Source of the DNA: Arthrobacter sp. B2a2-09
GTDB lineage: Bacteria; Actinomycetota; Actinomycetes; Actinomycetales; Micrococcaceae
Reading direction: 5' to 3'
DNA: 58,687 nucleotides
Assembly (NCBI RefSeq): GCF_027587375.1
Contig: NZ_JAMXIC010000029.1
Location: 1-58,687, forward strand
The stretch's first letter is position 1. Every line of letters begins with the position of its first letter. Under the pieces are notes generated by a model. That model was not told the origin of the DNA and searched no databases. It worked only from the letters and a program-made list of their open reading frames with translations. The translations under genes were made by a program, and so were the position numbers. Shown here piece by piece: positions 8,422-17,983 of the stretch.

Positions 8422-10755
8422 TTACTTGGCCGCTTCGAGCAGGCTGGCGCGGACCGTCTTGGTGGCCTTGACCAGGTTGCGCAGGGACTCTTCGGTCTCG
8501 GCGTAGCCACGGGTCTTCAGGCCGCAGTCCGGGTTGACCCAGAGCTGGCGGGACGGAACGTGCTTGACGGCGGTGCTCAGCAGCTCGGTGACTTCGGCCT
8601 CGCCCGGAACACGCGGCGAGTGGATGTCGTACACGCCCGGACCAACGCCGCGGCCGAAGTGGTGTGCCTCGAGGTCGTGGACAACCTCCATGCGTGAACG
8701 TGCTGCTTCGATGGAAGTGACGTCCGCGTCGAGGCCGTCGATCGCGTCAATGATCACACCGAACTCCGAGTAGCAGAGGTGGGTGTGGATCTGGGTGGCG
8801 TCCGCAGCACCGGCAGTGGCCAGGCGGAAGGAGTCAACCGACCACTTCAGGTAGGCGGCGTGGTCAGCCTTGCGCAGCGGCAAGAGTTCGCGCAGTGCGG
8901 GCTCGTCCACCTGGATGACCTTGATGCCGGCAGCTTCGAGATCGGCGATTTCGTCACGCAGCGCCAGGCCGACCTGGTTGGCGGTCTCGCCCAGCGGCTG
9001 GTCGTCGCGGACGAAGGACCACGCCAGGATGGTGACCGGACCGGTGAGCATGCCCTTCATCGGCTTGTTGGTCAGGGACTGCGCGTATTCGGCCCAGGCA
9101 ACCGTGATGGGAGCCGAACGGGTGACATCGCCCCAGAGGATGGACGGACGGGTGCAGCGGGAGCCATAGGACTGGACCCAGCCGTGGACCGTCACGTCGA
9201 AGCCTTCGAGGTTCTCGGCGAAGTACTGGACCATGTCGTTGCGCTCGGGCTCGCCGTGCACCAGGACGTCGTAGCCGAGTTCTTCCTGCAGCTCGACGAC
9301 GCGCTTGATCTCGTCCTTCATGAGCTGCTCGTACTGCTCGTTGGTGAGATCGCCCTTGTTGTTGCGGGCACGGGCGGAGCGGATTTCCGAGGTCTGGGGG
9401 AAGGATCCGATGGTGGTGGTGGGCAGCGGCGGCAGGTGCAGCGCTGCTTCCTGGGCGGCTTCGCGGACCGAGTACTCGGAGCGGTTGAAGTCGGCCTCGG
9501 TGAGGGCTGCGGTGCGGGCACGGACGTCGGCGCGCTGGACGCCTTCGGCGGTGGCGCGGGAGGCGATCACTGCGGAAGCTTCGTCGATGGCGGCCTTCGC
9601 GGAAGCCGGGTTGGCCAGGTAGTCAGCCAGGGTCTTGACCTCGACGGCCTTCTGGTCGGCGAATGCAAGCCAGCTGCGCAGCTGCTCGGAGAGCTGGGTC
9701 TCCTCGGCAGTGTCGTGGGGAACGTGCTGGGTGGAGGTGGAGGTGCTGACGGCAAGCTTGCCGGCAGCGGCCTTCAATTCGTCCAACTTGGCGGCCGAGA
9801 CGGCGAGGTCGTTGCGCCAGATGTTGTGGCCGTCGACGACGCCGGCAACCAGGGTCTTGTTGCCCAGGCCGGCCAGGGCTGCTGCGGACGGTACCGCGCC
9901 CTTGAAGACGTCGACGTGCAGGGCGTCGATGTTGGTTGCGGCAAGGGTGCCGAGCTGGCCGTCGAGCGAACCGTACGGGGTGGAGACGAAGAGCTGCGGA
10001 CGCGCTGCGGCACCGGAGAGGACTTCGTAGGCACGGGCAACGGCAGCCTGGATTTCCGCGGCCGGGGTGTCCTGGTCGACAACGAGGGCGGGCTCGTCCA
10101 ACTGGATCCAGCTGGCGCCGGCAGCAGAAAGCTTGCCGAGAAGTTCAACATAGACCGGGAGGATGTCCTCGAGGCGGGACAGCGGAGCGAAGCCCGCAGG
10201 AGCGTCGTCGGAAGCCTTGGAAAGCAGCAGGTAGGTGACCGGGCCGACGATGTACGGGCGGGTCTCGATGCCGTTGGCCAAGGCAAACTCGAATTCTTCG
10301 ACGATGCGGTTGGAGGCGAGCTTGAAGTCGGTTTCCGGGCCGATTTCCGGAACGAGGTAGTGGTAGTTGGTGTCGAACCACTTGGTCATTTCCAGCGGCT
10401 GCTGTTCCTTGTTGCCGCGGGCCAGGGTGAAGTAGCCATCGATGTCGAGCTGGCCTTCGGCGTTGAGCAGCTGGCCAAAGCGGGCCGGGACGGCGCCCAG
10501 GTGTGCGGTGGCGTCGAGCACCTGGTCGTAGAAGGAGAAGGTGCCCGGAACGGCGGCTGCTTCGTTGAGGCCGAGTTCCTGGAGTCGCTTGGCGGTGGTC
10601 AGCTGGATGTCCTTCGCAGCGGCGTCAAGGGCTGCGGCGTCGATCTTGCCGGCCCAGTAAGCCTCAACGGCCTTCTTGAGTTCGCGACGCCGGCCGATGC
10701 GCGGGTAGCCGAGCAGGGATGCAGCGGGGAACTGGGTGAGATTCTGTTCAGTCAT
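8422..10755 (-). CDS. metE: Cobalamin-independent methionine synthase
   Basis: This 777-residue enzyme transfers methyl from 5-methyl-tetrahydropteroyltri-glutamate to homocysteine. It has the usual two-barrel layout; the C-terminal barrel carries the zinc and homocysteine site: HTHLCYSEF (His and Cys ligands), SIEAARS (Glu) and WVNPDCGLKTR (second Cys). The N-terminus LLGYPRIGRRRELKKAVEAYW is typical. I chose the ATG at 10755 because CAAGGAAATCCC gives a good ribosome site; the frame extends to 10782 without conservation. It lies 66 bp downstream of metF on the same strand, so the methyl donor and its user form one operon. I see no B12 riboswitch in the short gap. Confidence 0.97.
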   Translation of the reverse strand: MTEQNLTQFPAASLLGYPRIGRRRELKKAVEAYWAGKIDAAALDAAAKDIQLTTAKRLQELGLNEAAAVPGTFSFYDQVLDATAHLGAVPARFGQLLNAEGQLDIDGYFTLARGNKEQQPLEMTKWFDTNYHYLVPEIGPETDFKLASNRIVEEFEFALANGIETRPYIVGPVTYLLLSKASDDAPAGFAPLSRLEDILPVYVELLGKLSAAGASWIQLDEPALVVDQDTPAAEIQAAVARAYEVLSGAAARPQLFVSTPYGSLDGQLGTLAATNIDALHVDVFKGAVPSAAALAGLGNKTLVAGVVDGHNIWRNDLAVSAAKLDELKAAAGKLAVSTSTSTQHVPHDTAEETQLSEQLRSWLAFADQKAVEVKTLADYLANPASAKAAIDEASAVIASRATAEGVQRADVRARTAALTEADFNRSEYSVREAAQEAALHLPPLPTTTIGSFPQTSEIRSARARNNKGDLTNEQYEQLMKDEIKRVVELQEELGYDVLVHGEPERNDMVQYFAENLEGFDVTVHGWVQSYGSRCTRPSILWGDVTRSAPITVAWAEYAQSLTNKPMKGMLTGPVTILAWSFVRDDQPLGETANQVGLALRDEIADLEAAGIKVIQVDEPALRELLPLRKADHAAYLKWSVDSFRLATAGAADATQIHTHLCYSEFGVIIDAIDGLDADVTSIEAARSRMEVVHDLEAHHFGRGVGPGVYDIHSPRVPGEAEVTELLSTAVKHVPSRQLWVNPDCGLKTRGYAETEESLRNLVKATKTVRASLLEAAK

Positions 10756-10821
10756 GGGATTTCCTTGGGGCAGTAGGTGCAAATCGATGTGTCTAGGGGT
10801 TTGCGGACCAGCGTTGGCTGA

Positions 10822-11790
10822 TCAGCTGACGAGTTCTTGCCGGCGGGCGATGGCGCTGAGCCTGCTGGCGGGCCGGGCCGGTCGGGGCAAGGCAAGCTTG
10901 TCCAGCACGTCCAGGGCGCAGGTGTGCTCGTTGAAGGTGTACAGGTGGATGCCCGGAGCGCCGGCCTGGAGGGCGGCGTTGGCCAGGTCCACAGTGGCGC
11001 GGACTCCGATCTTGCGCCGCTCGGCGTCGGTGTCCGCCGCAGCAAGGCGTTCGATCAGCTCCGGTGCCGGTTCGACGCCGGTGAGCTCGCCGAGGCGCTT
11101 GAGCCGGCGAAGGCTGGTCAGCGGCATGACGCCCGGAATGATCGGGATGGTGACGCCCGCACGTCGGGCACGGGAGATCAGGTCCGCATATTGCTCGGTG
11201 TGGAAGAAGACCTGCGTGATCGCGAAGTCGGCGCCCGAGCGCTGCTTCGCGAGCAGCACCTCGACGTCGTGTTCCACGCTCGGAGACTCAGGGTGGCGGG
11301 TGGGATAGGCGGCCACGCCGACGGCGATCTTGCCCGCGCACAGCAGGGCCGATCGTCGCTGTTCCACGCGGCGGATCAGTTCGATCAGGTCCTGGGCGTA
11401 GCGCAGCGAACCGTTGACCGGCTGGCCGCTGTCCTTGGGGAGGTCCCCGCGCAGGGCAAGGATGCCGCGCACGCCGTTGTCCAGGAGTTCGCCGATGATC
11501 TCGGCCAACTCCTGCGGGGTGTTCCCAACGCAGGTCAGGTGCGCCAATGGCCGGAGCGTCGTTTCGAGCAGCAGCCGGTTGATGAGCTCGACGGCGGTGT
11601 CCCGGTTGGAGCCGCTGGCGCCGTAGGTGACCGAGACGAAGTCGGGGTCGGTGGCCTCAAGCTCCCCGATGGTCGTCCAGAGGGATTCCGCGGCGGCTGG
11701 AGAGCGGGGCGGGAAAAGTTCGTAGGACAGGGCAACGGGAGCGGCGCCGGTCAGGTTTGGATGGGTGTCGATAAGGCTTGGTGGTGACAT
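10822..11790 (-). CDS. metF: 5,10-methylenetetrahydrofolate reductase
   Basis: This 322-residue FAD enzyme makes the 5-methyl-THF used by MetE. Motifs include LSYELFPPRS (conserved Glu), FVSVTYGASGSNRDTAV, LTCVGN, ILALRGDLP and AITQVFFH near the FAD and folate sites. I chose the ATG at 11790 because CCAAGGACGCAA precedes it and the family start aligns; the frame stays open upstream to 11949 but encodes nothing family-like. It is the first gene of metF-metE, with an untranslated leader candidate reaching to the palindrome at 12027. Confidence 0.95.
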   Translation of the reverse strand: MSPPSLIDTHPNLTGAAPVALSYELFPPRSPAAAESLWTTIGELEATDPDFVSVTYGASGSNRDTAVELINRLLLETTLRPLAHLTCVGNTPQELAEIIGELLDNGVRGILALRGDLPKDSGQPVNGSLRYAQDLIELIRRVEQRRSALLCAGKIAVGVAAYPTRHPESPSVEHDVEVLLAKQRSGADFAITQVFFHTEQYADLISRARRAGVTIPIIPGVMPLTSLRRLKRLGELTGVEPAPELIERLAAADTDAERRKIGVRATVDLANAALQAGAPGIHLYTFNEHTCALDVLDKLALPRPARPASRLSAIARRQELVS

Positions 11791-12205
11791 TTGCGTCCTT
11801 GGCTGTGTGTCAACGGGCCTGCGTTCACGGACTTGAAAACCAGGTCCATGGACTGCAGAATCGGTGAATTGAGTTGGGGATACACGCAACGAACTCCAGC
11901 AGGGCGCAGCCGCGACTGTTACGCCTGGAATGAAGTTGTCCGTGTGCAAATGTCAGGCCCACATGGGGGCACCCACACCCTCCTGCCTGCCTTCAAGAGA
12001 CAGATCCGGCGGAGGATCGCTGACACGTTACCGCGGTAACTTGAATACGACTCTAGATCGGGGCACGGAGCGCCACAAATCCTCCACCGAATTAAGACGC
12101 ATTTTTACGCTACGTTTCGCCTGATTTCTGAAGATTGTTCGTTTGTTCTTTCGACAGGGTCGGCGAGCCCTCCCCATGACGGTCCGGCAGGACTATTCTT
12201 TTGCC
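11791..12205. other. Gap before metF: no recognised riboswitch
   Basis: This 415-bp gap separates metF (minus) from a small plus-strand gene. I checked it for the cores of SAM-I, SAM-IV, SAH and B12 riboswitches and did not recognise any. It contains the GTTACCGCGGTAAC palindrome (12027-12040), a few short GC hairpins, and an open but unconserved extension of the metF frame (11791-11949). A long leader or an activator-controlled promoter is possible. Confidence 0.4.
12027..12040. promoter_or_regulatory. Perfect 14-bp palindrome, candidate operator of metFE
   Basis: GTTACCGCGGTAAC is perfectly symmetric and lies 237-250 bp before the metF start and about 165 bp before the small gene at 12206. 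Its size fits a dimeric TetR- or LysR-type site. I do not recognise it as a known methionine-regulator site; the corynebacterial McbR motif is different. Confidence 0.4.
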
Positions 12206-12409
12206 ATGATTCAGCTTCCAGCCAGTTATCAGGAATACCTCGACGGCAAGGACGAGCGGTTCATCCAAACCGTCCGCCCCATCTTGATGCAATCGGCCGC
12301 GGACCAGCTTCACGGTGTGCGCGTACTTTACAACCGCGGCCTCACAGGCCACCAAGCGCATCTGGATGATTCCATCCCGTACGGCACCATCGTGGAGGAC
12401 ATCGACTGA
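12206..12409 (+). CDS. Small conserved hypothetical protein
   Basis: 67 residues starting MIQLPASYQEYLDGKDERF, with no membrane segment or known motif. The composition and codon use are like the neighbouring genes, and the protein is non-repetitive, which favours a real gene over a chance ORF. Alternative in-frame starts lie at 12176 (ATG) and 12143; none has a strong ribosome site. It converges on the sugar permease gene at 12427 with 17 bp between them. Function unknown. Confidence 0.55.
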   Translation: MIQLPASYQEYLDGKDERFIQTVRPILMQSAADQLHGVRVLYNRGLTGHQAHLDDSIPYGTIVEDID

Positions 12410-12426
12410 GTCCTGGCTGTTGCCGC

Positions 12427-13305
12427 TCAGCCCTTCATCGCGCCGGAAAGCGCAAACGCGCTGCCGGAGCCCCTGGCCACCACCGTGTAGAGGATAAGCA
12501 CCGGGACCGAATACAAGATGGAGAACGCGGCGAGTTCTCCATAGGCAATAGCTCCATGCTGTCCAAAGAAGCTGAAAACGGACACTGCGGCCGGTTGCTT
12601 GGAGGTAGACCACAACAGGATGAACGGGACGAAGAAGTTCCCCCAGGCCTGGATGAAGACAAAGATGAACACAACGCCCAGCCCCTGCCTCATCAGGGGC
12701 AGGACGATTCTCCGCAGCGAGGCCAGTCCCGAGGCGCCGTCCATCCAGGCAGCTTCCTCCAGCTCAAGCGGCACGGAGTCCATGAAGTTCTTGGTCATCC
12801 AAATGGCCATGGGCAAGGTGGTGGTTGCCATGAAGAATATGGTCGCCGGCATCGAGTCCAGCAATTGCAACTGCACGAACAGGCCATAGACCGGCACCAT
12901 GATCGCCGTGACCGGGAGCGAGGTGCCGAACAGGATCGCGTACAGGAATGGCTTGTTGAATCGTGATTGGTAGCGGGACAGCGGATACGCCGCGAGTACG
13001 GCAGCTGCCAGGTTCACGACGGCGGTTCCGGCGGAGAGAAGGAAGCTGTTCACGAGCGGCTGGAAGAGCAGCCCGGGCGTCAGTACGGCGGCAAAATTAG
13101 CGAACGACGGCGATTGCGGCCACCGCGTCTCGTACCCGGCATGCGGATCAACGGAGGCAAGAAGCAGCCACGCAAGGGGAAGCACAAAGCACACCCCGAT
13201 CACGGCCAAAGCCGCATTGGCAGCCAATCGGACGCGGAACCGTCCGCCGGCCATCGCCGTCGGGCGCTTCCCGGCGAGCAGCGGCGCACGGCGCAGGGAG
13301 GTCAC
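12427..13305 (-). CDS. Sugar ABC transporter permease (MalG type)
   Basis: A 292-residue inner-membrane protein with six predicted helices and the permease loop EEAAWMDGASGLASLRRIVLPL (read as EEAAWMDGA...LPL), which couples to a MalK-type ATPase. It begins at a GTG (13305) that overlaps the TGA of the upstream permease (GTGA), indicating translational coupling; the long open frame upstream of this GTG is a shadow of the other permease. It is the last gene of the block. No ATPase gene is present, so a shared MsiK/UgpC-like ATPase encoded elsewhere is likely. Confidence 0.92.
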   Translation of the reverse strand: MTSLRRAPLLAGKRPTAMAGGRFRVRLAANAALAVIGVCFVLPLAWLLLASVDPHAGYETRWPQSPSFANFAAVLTPGLLFQPLVNSFLLSAGTAVVNLAAAVLAAYPLSRYQSRFNKPFLYAILFGTSLPVTAIMVPVYGLFVQLQLLDSMPATIFFMATTTLPMAIWMTKNFMDSVPLELEEAAWMDGASGLASLRRIVLPLMRQGLGVVFIFVFIQAWGNFFVPFILLWSTSKQPAAVSVFSFFGQHGAIAYGELAAFSILYSVPVLILYTVVARGSGSAFALSGAMKG

Positions 13306-14228
13306 GATTTCGCCCCGCGAATCAGCCTGACGTACACAGCTCCGAAGACCATCCCGATCAGGATCAATACCGAAGCGATCGCGGTGCCGTAACCGATGTC
13401 TCCGAGCTTGAAGGCTTCCTGGTACGCCAGTACAGGCAAGGTGGTGCTCGCGTTGGACGGACCGCCGGCCGTCATCACCCAGATGAGGGTGAATACCGCG
13501 AGCGTTTGAAGGGTGATCAGCATGAGGTTGGTGGCGATGCTTCCCCGGATGATCGGGAGGGTGATGAAGGCCAGCCGCTGCCAACCCCGGGCGCCATCCA
13601 TGAGCGCGGCTTCGGAAATATCGCGCGGGACTTGGGAGAGCGCCGCCCTGTAGACCAGCATCGAGAACGCGGTGCCGCGCCAGATATTGGCCAGGACGAT
13701 GGCGGCCATCGGAAAGGCATACAGCCAGTTGGTGCCCTGGACACCGAACATTCCCAAGAGCTGGTTGAGCGTGCCGTCCTGGCTGAAGTACGCGTAGGCC
13801 GCGAAGGCAGCCACGATCTCCGGAAGGATCCACGAAGCGACCACCGCCGTGCCCACGAGCGACCCCAGGGCTCCCCCGGATCTGGTCATCAACAGGGCGA
13901 TGACCAGGCCCAGGGCGTTCTGTCCGAGGATCGCGGAAACGGCCACGAAGACTACGGTCAGCCATGCCGAGAGCGGGAAGACGGAATCCGTCAGCATCCG
14001 GGCGTAGTTGTCGAGGCCGACCCATTGAGGGTTCAGGGCCGCCTTGCCAGACAACGCGGCGTTGGTAAAGGAGGCGTAGAAGGACCACGCCACAGGTGCC
14101 ACCATGAAGAGGGCCAACAGCAGGATTGACGGCACTACCGGCAACAAGCGGAGCCTGCGACGCAGGGACATTCGGCTTGGGGATCTGCGTCGCAGCGAAC
14201 CGCTGCTGAGGGAATCAGGGACTGCCAT
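13302..14228 (-). CDS. Sugar ABC transporter permease (MalF type)
   Basis: A 308-residue inner-membrane permease. A basic cytoplasmic N-terminus (SLRRRLRLLP) is followed by six predicted helices. The EAA loop reads DISEAALMDGARGWQRLAF. It pairs with the MalG-type permease through a GTGA overlap and starts 3 bp after the solute-binding protein stop. The substrate class is inferred from family (CUT1): probably a di- or oligosaccharide. Confidence 0.92.
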   Translation of the reverse strand: MAVPDSLSSGSLRRRSPSRMSLRRRLRLLPVVPSILLLALFMVAPVAWSFYASFTNAALSGKAALNPQWVGLDNYARMLTDSVFPLSAWLTVVFVAVSAILGQNALGLVIALLMTRSGGALGSLVGTAVVASWILPEIVAAFAAYAYFSQDGTLNQLLGMFGVQGTNWLYAFPMAAIVLANIWRGTAFSMLVYRAALSQVPRDISEAALMDGARGWQRLAFITLPIIRGSIATNLMLITLQTLAVFTLIWVMTAGGPSNASTTLPVLAYQEAFKLGDIGYGTAIASVLILIGMVFGAVYVRLIRGAKS

Positions 14229-14231
14229 GCG

Positions 14232-15587
14232 TCATTTCTGCATGACCTTGGCGTCGCCGACCAGTTTCTTGACCGAAGCGTCGTATTCGGCTGCGGCCTC
14301 TGCGGGGCTTTGTTTGCCCGTGATGACGGCCTCAGTGGCCTGTTGGACGGCGAGGGAAATCGTCGGATAGTCAGCGGTTGCCGGGCGATAGTGCGTGACG
14401 CCCACCAGACTGGAAACATCCTTCACGAACGGGTTGGCCGCTTGGTAACCGGGATCGGAAGCGACGTCGGTGCGGACGGCGATCTGCGAATTGTTGACGT
14501 CGAAGGCCAACGCGTTCTTCTTGTTCACGGCAGTGGTCAGGAACTTGAAGGCCAGGTCCGGACTCTTGGTCTTCGCGCCAACGGCGAGCGTCCATCCACC
14601 GGACATGCTCACTCCACCGGGATCTTGCCCAAACTGGGTGGGGAACTGAGCTACTCCCATATCCTGCGCATAGCCGGCCCATTCGTAGGAACCGCCCTTC
14701 TGCCAGAACGACGGCGCGTAGGAGCCTTCCACGGTTGCGCCCATTTTGCCCTGCGGCAGCCACTGTCCAAAGACTTTCTTCCACACATTCGAATCGAGGG
14801 CGTCCGCCGGGGTCACGGAAAGCTTCTCGTCGTAGAGGGTCTTCAGGAACTGGAGTGAATCAGTGAATCCCTTGGAACCCACCACCCATTTCTTGTCGTT
14901 TTCCGAATACAGGGAGCTTCCCGTTCCATACAGCAGTTCGTAGAAGCTCTGCATGACGGTTCCCTCACCGGTGGCTTTTCCGGCGTACATGCTGAAGGGA
15001 ATGACGCTCGGATCCGTGGCCTTCATTTTGCGGGCCGCAGCCAGGATGTCATCCCAGGTTTTCGGCTGCCAGGGCAACGGTATGCCAGCCTTCTGGAGGA
15101 CTGTCTTGTTGTACCAGATCGCCCTGGTGTCGGTGCCAAGCGGGACGGCATAGATGCTGCCGTCGTCACCGCGTCCCGCCGCCTTGGCGCCCTCGTTGAA
15201 CTTGGACCATTCGTCCCACGCGGCCAGTTTCGAGTCGAGTTTCAGCAAGTATCCGGCGTCGACATCCGAGCGGACCTTGAAGGTGTCCTCGTAGAAGACG
15301 TCCGGAGCGGTGTCCGGGGAACGCTGGGCCAGCGCGAGCTTGGTGCCATAGTCGTCGTCGTTGGCTTGGATAGGCTCCAGGTCCACGGTGACGCCCGCGT
15401 TTGCGGCTTCGAATTCCTGCTTGGCGTCCTGGAAGACCTTGTCCAGGGCGGTGAAGGAGTCCGTCTTTTGATAGACGATCTTGATGGTTTGTTTGGTGAT
15501 AGCTTGCGGTTGGGCAGAGCAGGCGGCCGAGGCCAAAAGGCCTACGACGCCGAGCAGTGCTGCTCCGATCCGGACTGGGCGACGCAT
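14232..15587 (-). CDS. Sugar-binding lipoprotein of an ABC importer
   Basis: A 451-residue extracellular binding protein (family 1). The signal peptide RIGAALLGVVGLLASAAC ends in a lipobox with the lipidated Cys at 23. The mature part has the two-lobe pattern, e.g. DTRAIWYNKTVLQKAGI and VSMSGGWTLAVGAKTKSPD. I chose the ATG at 15587 so that the signal peptide is complete and GATCGGAGCGTC precedes it; a longer frame starts at 15623. It lies between the ROK regulator and the two permeases on the same strand. Confidence 0.92.
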   Translation of the reverse strand: MRRPVRIGAALLGVVGLLASAACSAQPQAITKQTIKIVYQKTDSFTALDKVFQDAKQEFEAANAGVTVDLEPIQANDDDYGTKLALAQRSPDTAPDVFYEDTFKVRSDVDAGYLLKLDSKLAAWDEWSKFNEGAKAAGRGDDGSIYAVPLGTDTRAIWYNKTVLQKAGIPLPWQPKTWDDILAAARKMKATDPSVIPFSMYAGKATGEGTVMQSFYELLYGTGSSLYSENDKKWVVGSKGFTDSLQFLKTLYDEKLSVTPADALDSNVWKKVFGQWLPQGKMGATVEGSYAPSFWQKGGSYEWAGYAQDMGVAQFPTQFGQDPGGVSMSGGWTLAVGAKTKSPDLAFKFLTTAVNKKNALAFDVNNSQIAVRTDVASDPGYQAANPFVKDVSSLVGVTHYRPATADYPTISLAVQQATEAVITGKQSPAEAAAEYDASVKKLVGDAKVMQK

Positions 15588-15691
15588 GACGCTCCGATCT
15601 TCAAGCGGCTGCAGCCCCCACACTTCAGCTGGCCCAGCCTGTTGCCAATTTTGATAAATGCAGCCCTGCGACGCAGGACGTAGTGAAGGCC

Positions 15692-16945
15692 TCAGCCTTC
15701 CAACAGGAGCCGCTGGGCGCGCGGCGCAAGCGTGTGTTCCAGTACCAGGCAGGCCGCCCCGATGGCGCCGACGTCTTCGCCCACTCCGGTCCCGACAACC
15801 TCTATGCCGTGGATGCTGTTGGCGGCGCTGTTGGCGGCGAGCAGGGCAGGAATGCGATCCAAGTAGCGTTCGGCCATGCGGCCCCAGAATGGGCCACCGA
15901 AGACGACGCGTTCGACGTCGAGGGTGTTGGTCACCACCGCAACCGCACGGGCAACCAGCACCGCCGACTTATCTATGATCGCGATGGCGCGTTCGTCACC
16001 TGCATCTGCGGCATCACAAAGCCGGGCAAAGCCTTCCTGCACTTCCGGGCCCTCGGTGCCTTTGCGGCCACCGTTCAAGACACCTTGCTCTTCGGCTTCG
16101 GCCACGAGGACCTGCGGGATGCAGGAAGACTTGACGCACCCACGGAGGCCGCAATCGCATTCGGGCCCGTCCGGATCAACAATGATGTGTCCGATTTCGC
16201 CGGCGTTGCCTGAGGTTCCGCGGACAACTTCGTCGTTCAAGACGATGCCGCAACCGATGCCGGTACCCATATACATGAAGATGAAACTTCCGGTCCCGCT
16301 GGCCCCGCCCGCCCAGGTTTCAGCGACGGCCGCGCTGGTGACGTCCTTGTCCATAAGGGTCTCAAGCCCGGTGGCTTCGGCAAGCGCGTCCCTCAGGTGC
16401 ACCCGGTCCCAACCCATCATCAGGGGCGGGTCGACGACGGTACCCTCATCAAGGTCTATGGGCCCCGGCGCCGCGACGCCAAGTCCGGCGATCTTTCCCG
16501 GATCAACACCGGAATCTTCGATCAGCGCCTTGATTTCCTCCGCTATGGTGGCGATGACGCGCTGTGGATTGCTCCCGGCCGGGGTGGGAATCCGGGAGTG
16601 CTTCACAACGTCGCCCACCAGGTCCAGGACCACGGAGGTGATGACCGCGGGATCAAGGTGGACGCCAAGCGCGTACATGCCGGAAGGGTTCAGGCGCAGG
16701 ATGGTGCGGGGCTTACCCGGACCGCTTCCTTCCTTGCCTGCCTCGACAATGAGCCGCTGATCCAGGAGGCGGCGGGAGATATTCGAAATTGTCTGCGGCG
16801 AAAGGCCAACGATTTGGGCGAGTTCCACTCGGCTCAGTCCGCCCGATGAGCGCCTGATTGCGTCGAGAATGACGGTCAGGTTGAAGTCCCCCATGCGGGG
16901 CAGATTGGTTCCGCGCCTCGGAGTCGGCTGGCGGATCTCAGTCAC
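15692..16945 (-). CDS. ROK-family transcriptional regulator
   Basis: 417 residues. A winged helix (residues ~20-75; LSRVELAQIVGLSPQTISNI) is joined to a ROK sugar-kinase-fold domain. The zinc motif is CDCGLRGC, preceded by GEIGHIIVDPDG; the MGTGIGCGIV loop is present. NagC/Mlc/XylR-type proteins of this kind usually repress sugar genes and let go on binding the sugar. I chose the GTG at 16945 because TTAGGGGAATCC precedes it; an ATG at 16963 would overlap that site. It lies just upstream of the importer genes, so it probably controls them. Confidence 0.9.
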   Translation of the reverse strand: MTEIRQPTPRRGTNLPRMGDFNLTVILDAIRRSSGGLSRVELAQIVGLSPQTISNISRRLLDQRLIVEAGKEGSGPGKPRTILRLNPSGMYALGVHLDPAVITSVVLDLVGDVVKHSRIPTPAGSNPQRVIATIAEEIKALIEDSGVDPGKIAGLGVAAPGPIDLDEGTVVDPPLMMGWDRVHLRDALAEATGLETLMDKDVTSAAVAETWAGGASGTGSFIFMYMGTGIGCGIVLNDEVVRGTSGNAGEIGHIIVDPDGPECDCGLRGCVKSSCIPQVLVAEAEEQGVLNGGRKGTEGPEVQEGFARLCDAADAGDERAIAIIDKSAVLVARAVAVVTNTLDVERVVFGGPFWGRMAERYLDRIPALLAANSAANSIHGIEVVGTGVGEDVGAIGAACLVLEHTLAPRAQRLLLEG

Positions 16946-17074
16946 GGATTCCCCTAAAATCATTCGAATAATGCTGTTGCATTTGCATCGTACGGCACGT
17001 GTGCTTGTCCCGGTATGCCCACACGCTGCCCAGGCGTAACGGACCCCGATATTGCTGATGGGAGGCCCTGGAAT

Positions 17075-17965
17075 ATGGCACTCATGCCCCAGGCCGAGCT
17101 GGACGTCACCGCGGGGTTGGTGAGGAGCTTGCTCGAGGAGCAGCTCCCAGGGTTATCGGACCTTCCGTTGGAGCTGGTGGCCAACGGCTGGGACAACGTC
17201 ATGTACCGGCTTGGCAAGGAGTGGGCCGTCCGATTGCCCCGCCGGGAGGCGGCAGCGCAGCTGGTACTGCATGAACAGCAATATCTCCCCGAGTATGCCA
17301 GGCATTCCCCGGTGCCCCTCCCCAGCCCTATCCACTCGGGACGGCCATCTGCAGACTATCCATGGCCTTGGAGCGTGACTCCTTGGTTGGAGGGACTCTC
17401 CGCGGTGCTGGTGTCCCAGGGGTCACGGAATGCCGCGGCCGAGGACCTTGCCGCGTTCCTCGTCGCCATCCACGTTCCGGCCGCACCTGGCGCGCCCGTC
17501 AATCCCGTCCGCGGGGTGCCTTTGGAAGCGAGGTCTGACGCGGTCATGGACCGGCTCGACGATTCCGGCCGCTATCCGCAGGCTGTGCGGTTGCGGACGC
17601 TCTGGACCGAGGCTTGCCTGGCGCCGCTGTGGGACGGACCCGGGCTGTGGCTGCATGGAGATCTCCACCCGGCGAACATCCTCCTGCGGCCCGACGGCCG
17701 GCTCGCCGCCGTCGTCGACTTCGGAGACCTCGGGGCGGGGGATCCCGCCGTCGATCTGGCCGTCGCGTGGTTGATGTTCGACGGCGGCGCGCGGCACCGT
17801 TTCATGGCGGCCTTCGGACCCGCAGTGGATGCCGCTACTTGGGCCCGGGCCCGCGGTTGGGCTGTGGTCCTGGCGACGGCGATGGTCAGTTTCTCGGATG
17901 ACAATCCGGGAATGGCAGGGATCGGGCATTTCGGGGTGGAGCAGTTGCTGTCGGAGCCGCACTGA
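17075..17965 (+). CDS. Aminoglycoside-phosphotransferase-fold protein
   Basis: 296 residues with the small-molecule kinase fold. The catalytic loop is LHGDLHPANILL (HGD...N) and the magnesium motif is VVDFGDLGAGDPAVDLA. The N-lobe has NVMYRLGKEWAVRLPRRE with the ATP-binding lysine replaced or shifted (R-rich). Many such chromosomal proteins phosphorylate amino sugars, choline-like compounds or antibiotics; the substrate cannot be read here. The ATG at 17075 follows GGGAGGCCCTGGAAT. It converges on the methyltransferase gene. Confidence 0.85.
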   Translation: MALMPQAELDVTAGLVRSLLEEQLPGLSDLPLELVANGWDNVMYRLGKEWAVRLPRREAAAQLVLHEQQYLPEYARHSPVPLPSPIHSGRPSADYPWPWSVTPWLEGLSAVLVSQGSRNAAAEDLAAFLVAIHVPAAPGAPVNPVRGVPLEARSDAVMDRLDDSGRYPQAVRLRTLWTEACLAPLWDGPGLWLHGDLHPANILLRPDGRLAAVVDFGDLGAGDPAVDLAVAWLMFDGGARHRFMAAFGPAVDAATWARARGWAVVLATAMVSFSDDNPGMAGIGHFGVEQLLSEPH

Positions 17966-17983
17966 CCCCTTAACGACTGACCC

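Noticed and set aside
10756..12030. B12, SAM or SAH riboswitch before metF or metE
   Set aside because: Neither gap shows a B12 box nor the conserved cores of the SAM-I, SAM-IV or SAH classes; the metF-metE gap is only 66 bp.
12427..14088. A 553-residue minus-strand frame
   Set aside because: Only its last 292 residues (from the GTG at 13305) are a permease; the upstream part is the antiparallel-frame shadow of the MalF-type permease gene.
17075..17965. Aminoglycoside resistance gene
   Set aside because: The protein only shares the kinase fold; motifs do not identify a drug substrate, and the context is housekeeping. The same applies to 43295-44140.
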